From positions 5,023,896-5,087,895 of the forward strand of contig CM021322.1 of assembly GCA_010645155.1 (NCBI GenBank): DNA of 64,000 bases, in the 5' to 3' direction. A program made the translations under genes and the position numbers. This document shows positions 63,597 to 64,000 of this stretch, one piece after another. Position 1 is the stretch's first letter; every line of letters begins with the position of its first letter. The DNA comes from Tigriopus japonicus (taxonomy: Eukaryota > Arthropoda > Copepoda > Harpacticoida > Harpacticidae). Under the pieces are notes generated by a model. The model searched no databases and had not been told where the DNA came from. It saw only the letters and a program-made list of their open reading frames with translations.

Positions 63597-64000
63597 CTAC
63601 TTATTGTTGTTATTGTTATTACTGTTACTGCTGCCATTCTTGGACTTTTTCCGATTAGGAGGGTGCTTTCTACTGGGTGGCAATGAGCCGTAGCTCTCGT
63701 CAGAAGTGTATTCCTCGTCCTTGGACCGCAATGGCATGCTCACGGGCACTGCGGGTATCCCGGAATGCTCGGGACTTGGGCTGCGTATGATATCGCCGTC
63801 GGGATAAGGCACCAGGTCCTTGTTTTCAGAGTCGTACACGATATTGAGTTGGGTGGAGTGCGCGACGGCGTTGCGAGCCGTGGGTGTGTGAACGGGAAGG
63901 GGTGTGTCTTGACTAGTAGGAGTGGTGACCGAACCCTCGACCTTTGTTACGGGTGAAGCCCGTGACTCCACCGACGCCTTGATGTTGCGATCGGGCATGA
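63597..64000 (-). CDS. C-terminal end of an unidentified gene running off the right edge
   Basis: On the minus strand an open frame enters from beyond 64000 and stops at 63597. At least 133 residues are visible. The sequence is polar and probably disordered: Thr/Pro-rich (VTTPTSQDTPLPVHTPTA), then a slightly more ordered LNIVYDSENKDLVPYPDGD. A serine/acidic stretch and a basic tail rich in Lys and Ser follow. It ends in a poly-Asn run encoded by a (GTT/ATT)n repeat near 63600-63635. The internal methionine at 63998 is probably not the true start. No domain is recognisable, so the parent protein cannot be named. Confidence 0.55.
   Translation of the reverse strand, partial: MPDRNIKASVESRASPVTKVEGSVTTPTSQDTPLPVHTPTARNAVAHSTQLNIVYDSENKDLVPYPDGDIIRSPSPEHSGIPAVPVSMPLRSKDEEYTSDESYGSLPPSRKHPPNRKKSKNGSSNSNNNNNNK

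Overview
The window is nuclear DNA from an animal. The genes have GT-AG introns, there are UTRs and large intergenic spaces, and there are no bacterial operons. Gene content (TMTC2, SLC4A11, RTF2, PABPN1, a TTK-type BTB zinc-finger gene, a secreted trypsin-like protease, small Ly6-like secreted proteins) points to an arthropod, most likely a crustacean such as a copepod. The species cannot be fixed from sequence alone. All exon joins below were built by hand from reading frame and splice-site signals; none has been checked against transcripts.

Layout. 1-2438: no gene seen, one perfect hairpin near the left edge. 2439-5802 (+): four-exon, membrane-anchored, glycosyltransferase-like protein. 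8303-17165 (+): TMTC2-like O-mannosyltransferase in seven exons, with a tRNA-like/SINE fragment in its first intron. 17166-33424: about 16 kb with no convincing gene. 33425-35781 (-): BTB transcription factor with two alternative C2H2 zinc-finger 3' ends. 36000-38585: its upstream region, rich in simple repeats.

38586-43335: a probable two-gene DNA transposon. It has a SAP-SWIM-YqaJ nuclease gene (+) facing a THAP-DDE transposase gene (-), with the two stop codons 34 bp apart. The transposase looks intact. The nuclease gene carries an in-frame TAG at an exon end.

43688-49866 (-): SLC4A11-like transporter whose whole membrane part is one exon. 50439-51340 (+): trypsin-like protease. 51341-53851: intergenic, with an assembly gap of N at 52144-52532. 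53852-56668: RTF2 (+) interleaved with two antisense, paralogous Ly6-like genes. 57008-59203 (-): leucine-rich-repeat protein. 59550-60088: a hAT-like MITE with perfect terminal repeats and an 8-bp target duplication. 61259-62792 (+): PABPN1. 63078-63497: a doubtful small gene. 63597-64000 (-): the C-terminal end of a gene that leaves the window.

The genes do not form one pathway. They are independent housekeeping, transport, secretion and regulatory loci into which mobile DNA has inserted. The most interesting items are the nuclease/transposase pair, the interleaved Ly6/RTF2 locus, the alternative zinc-finger cassettes and the intact-ended MITE.
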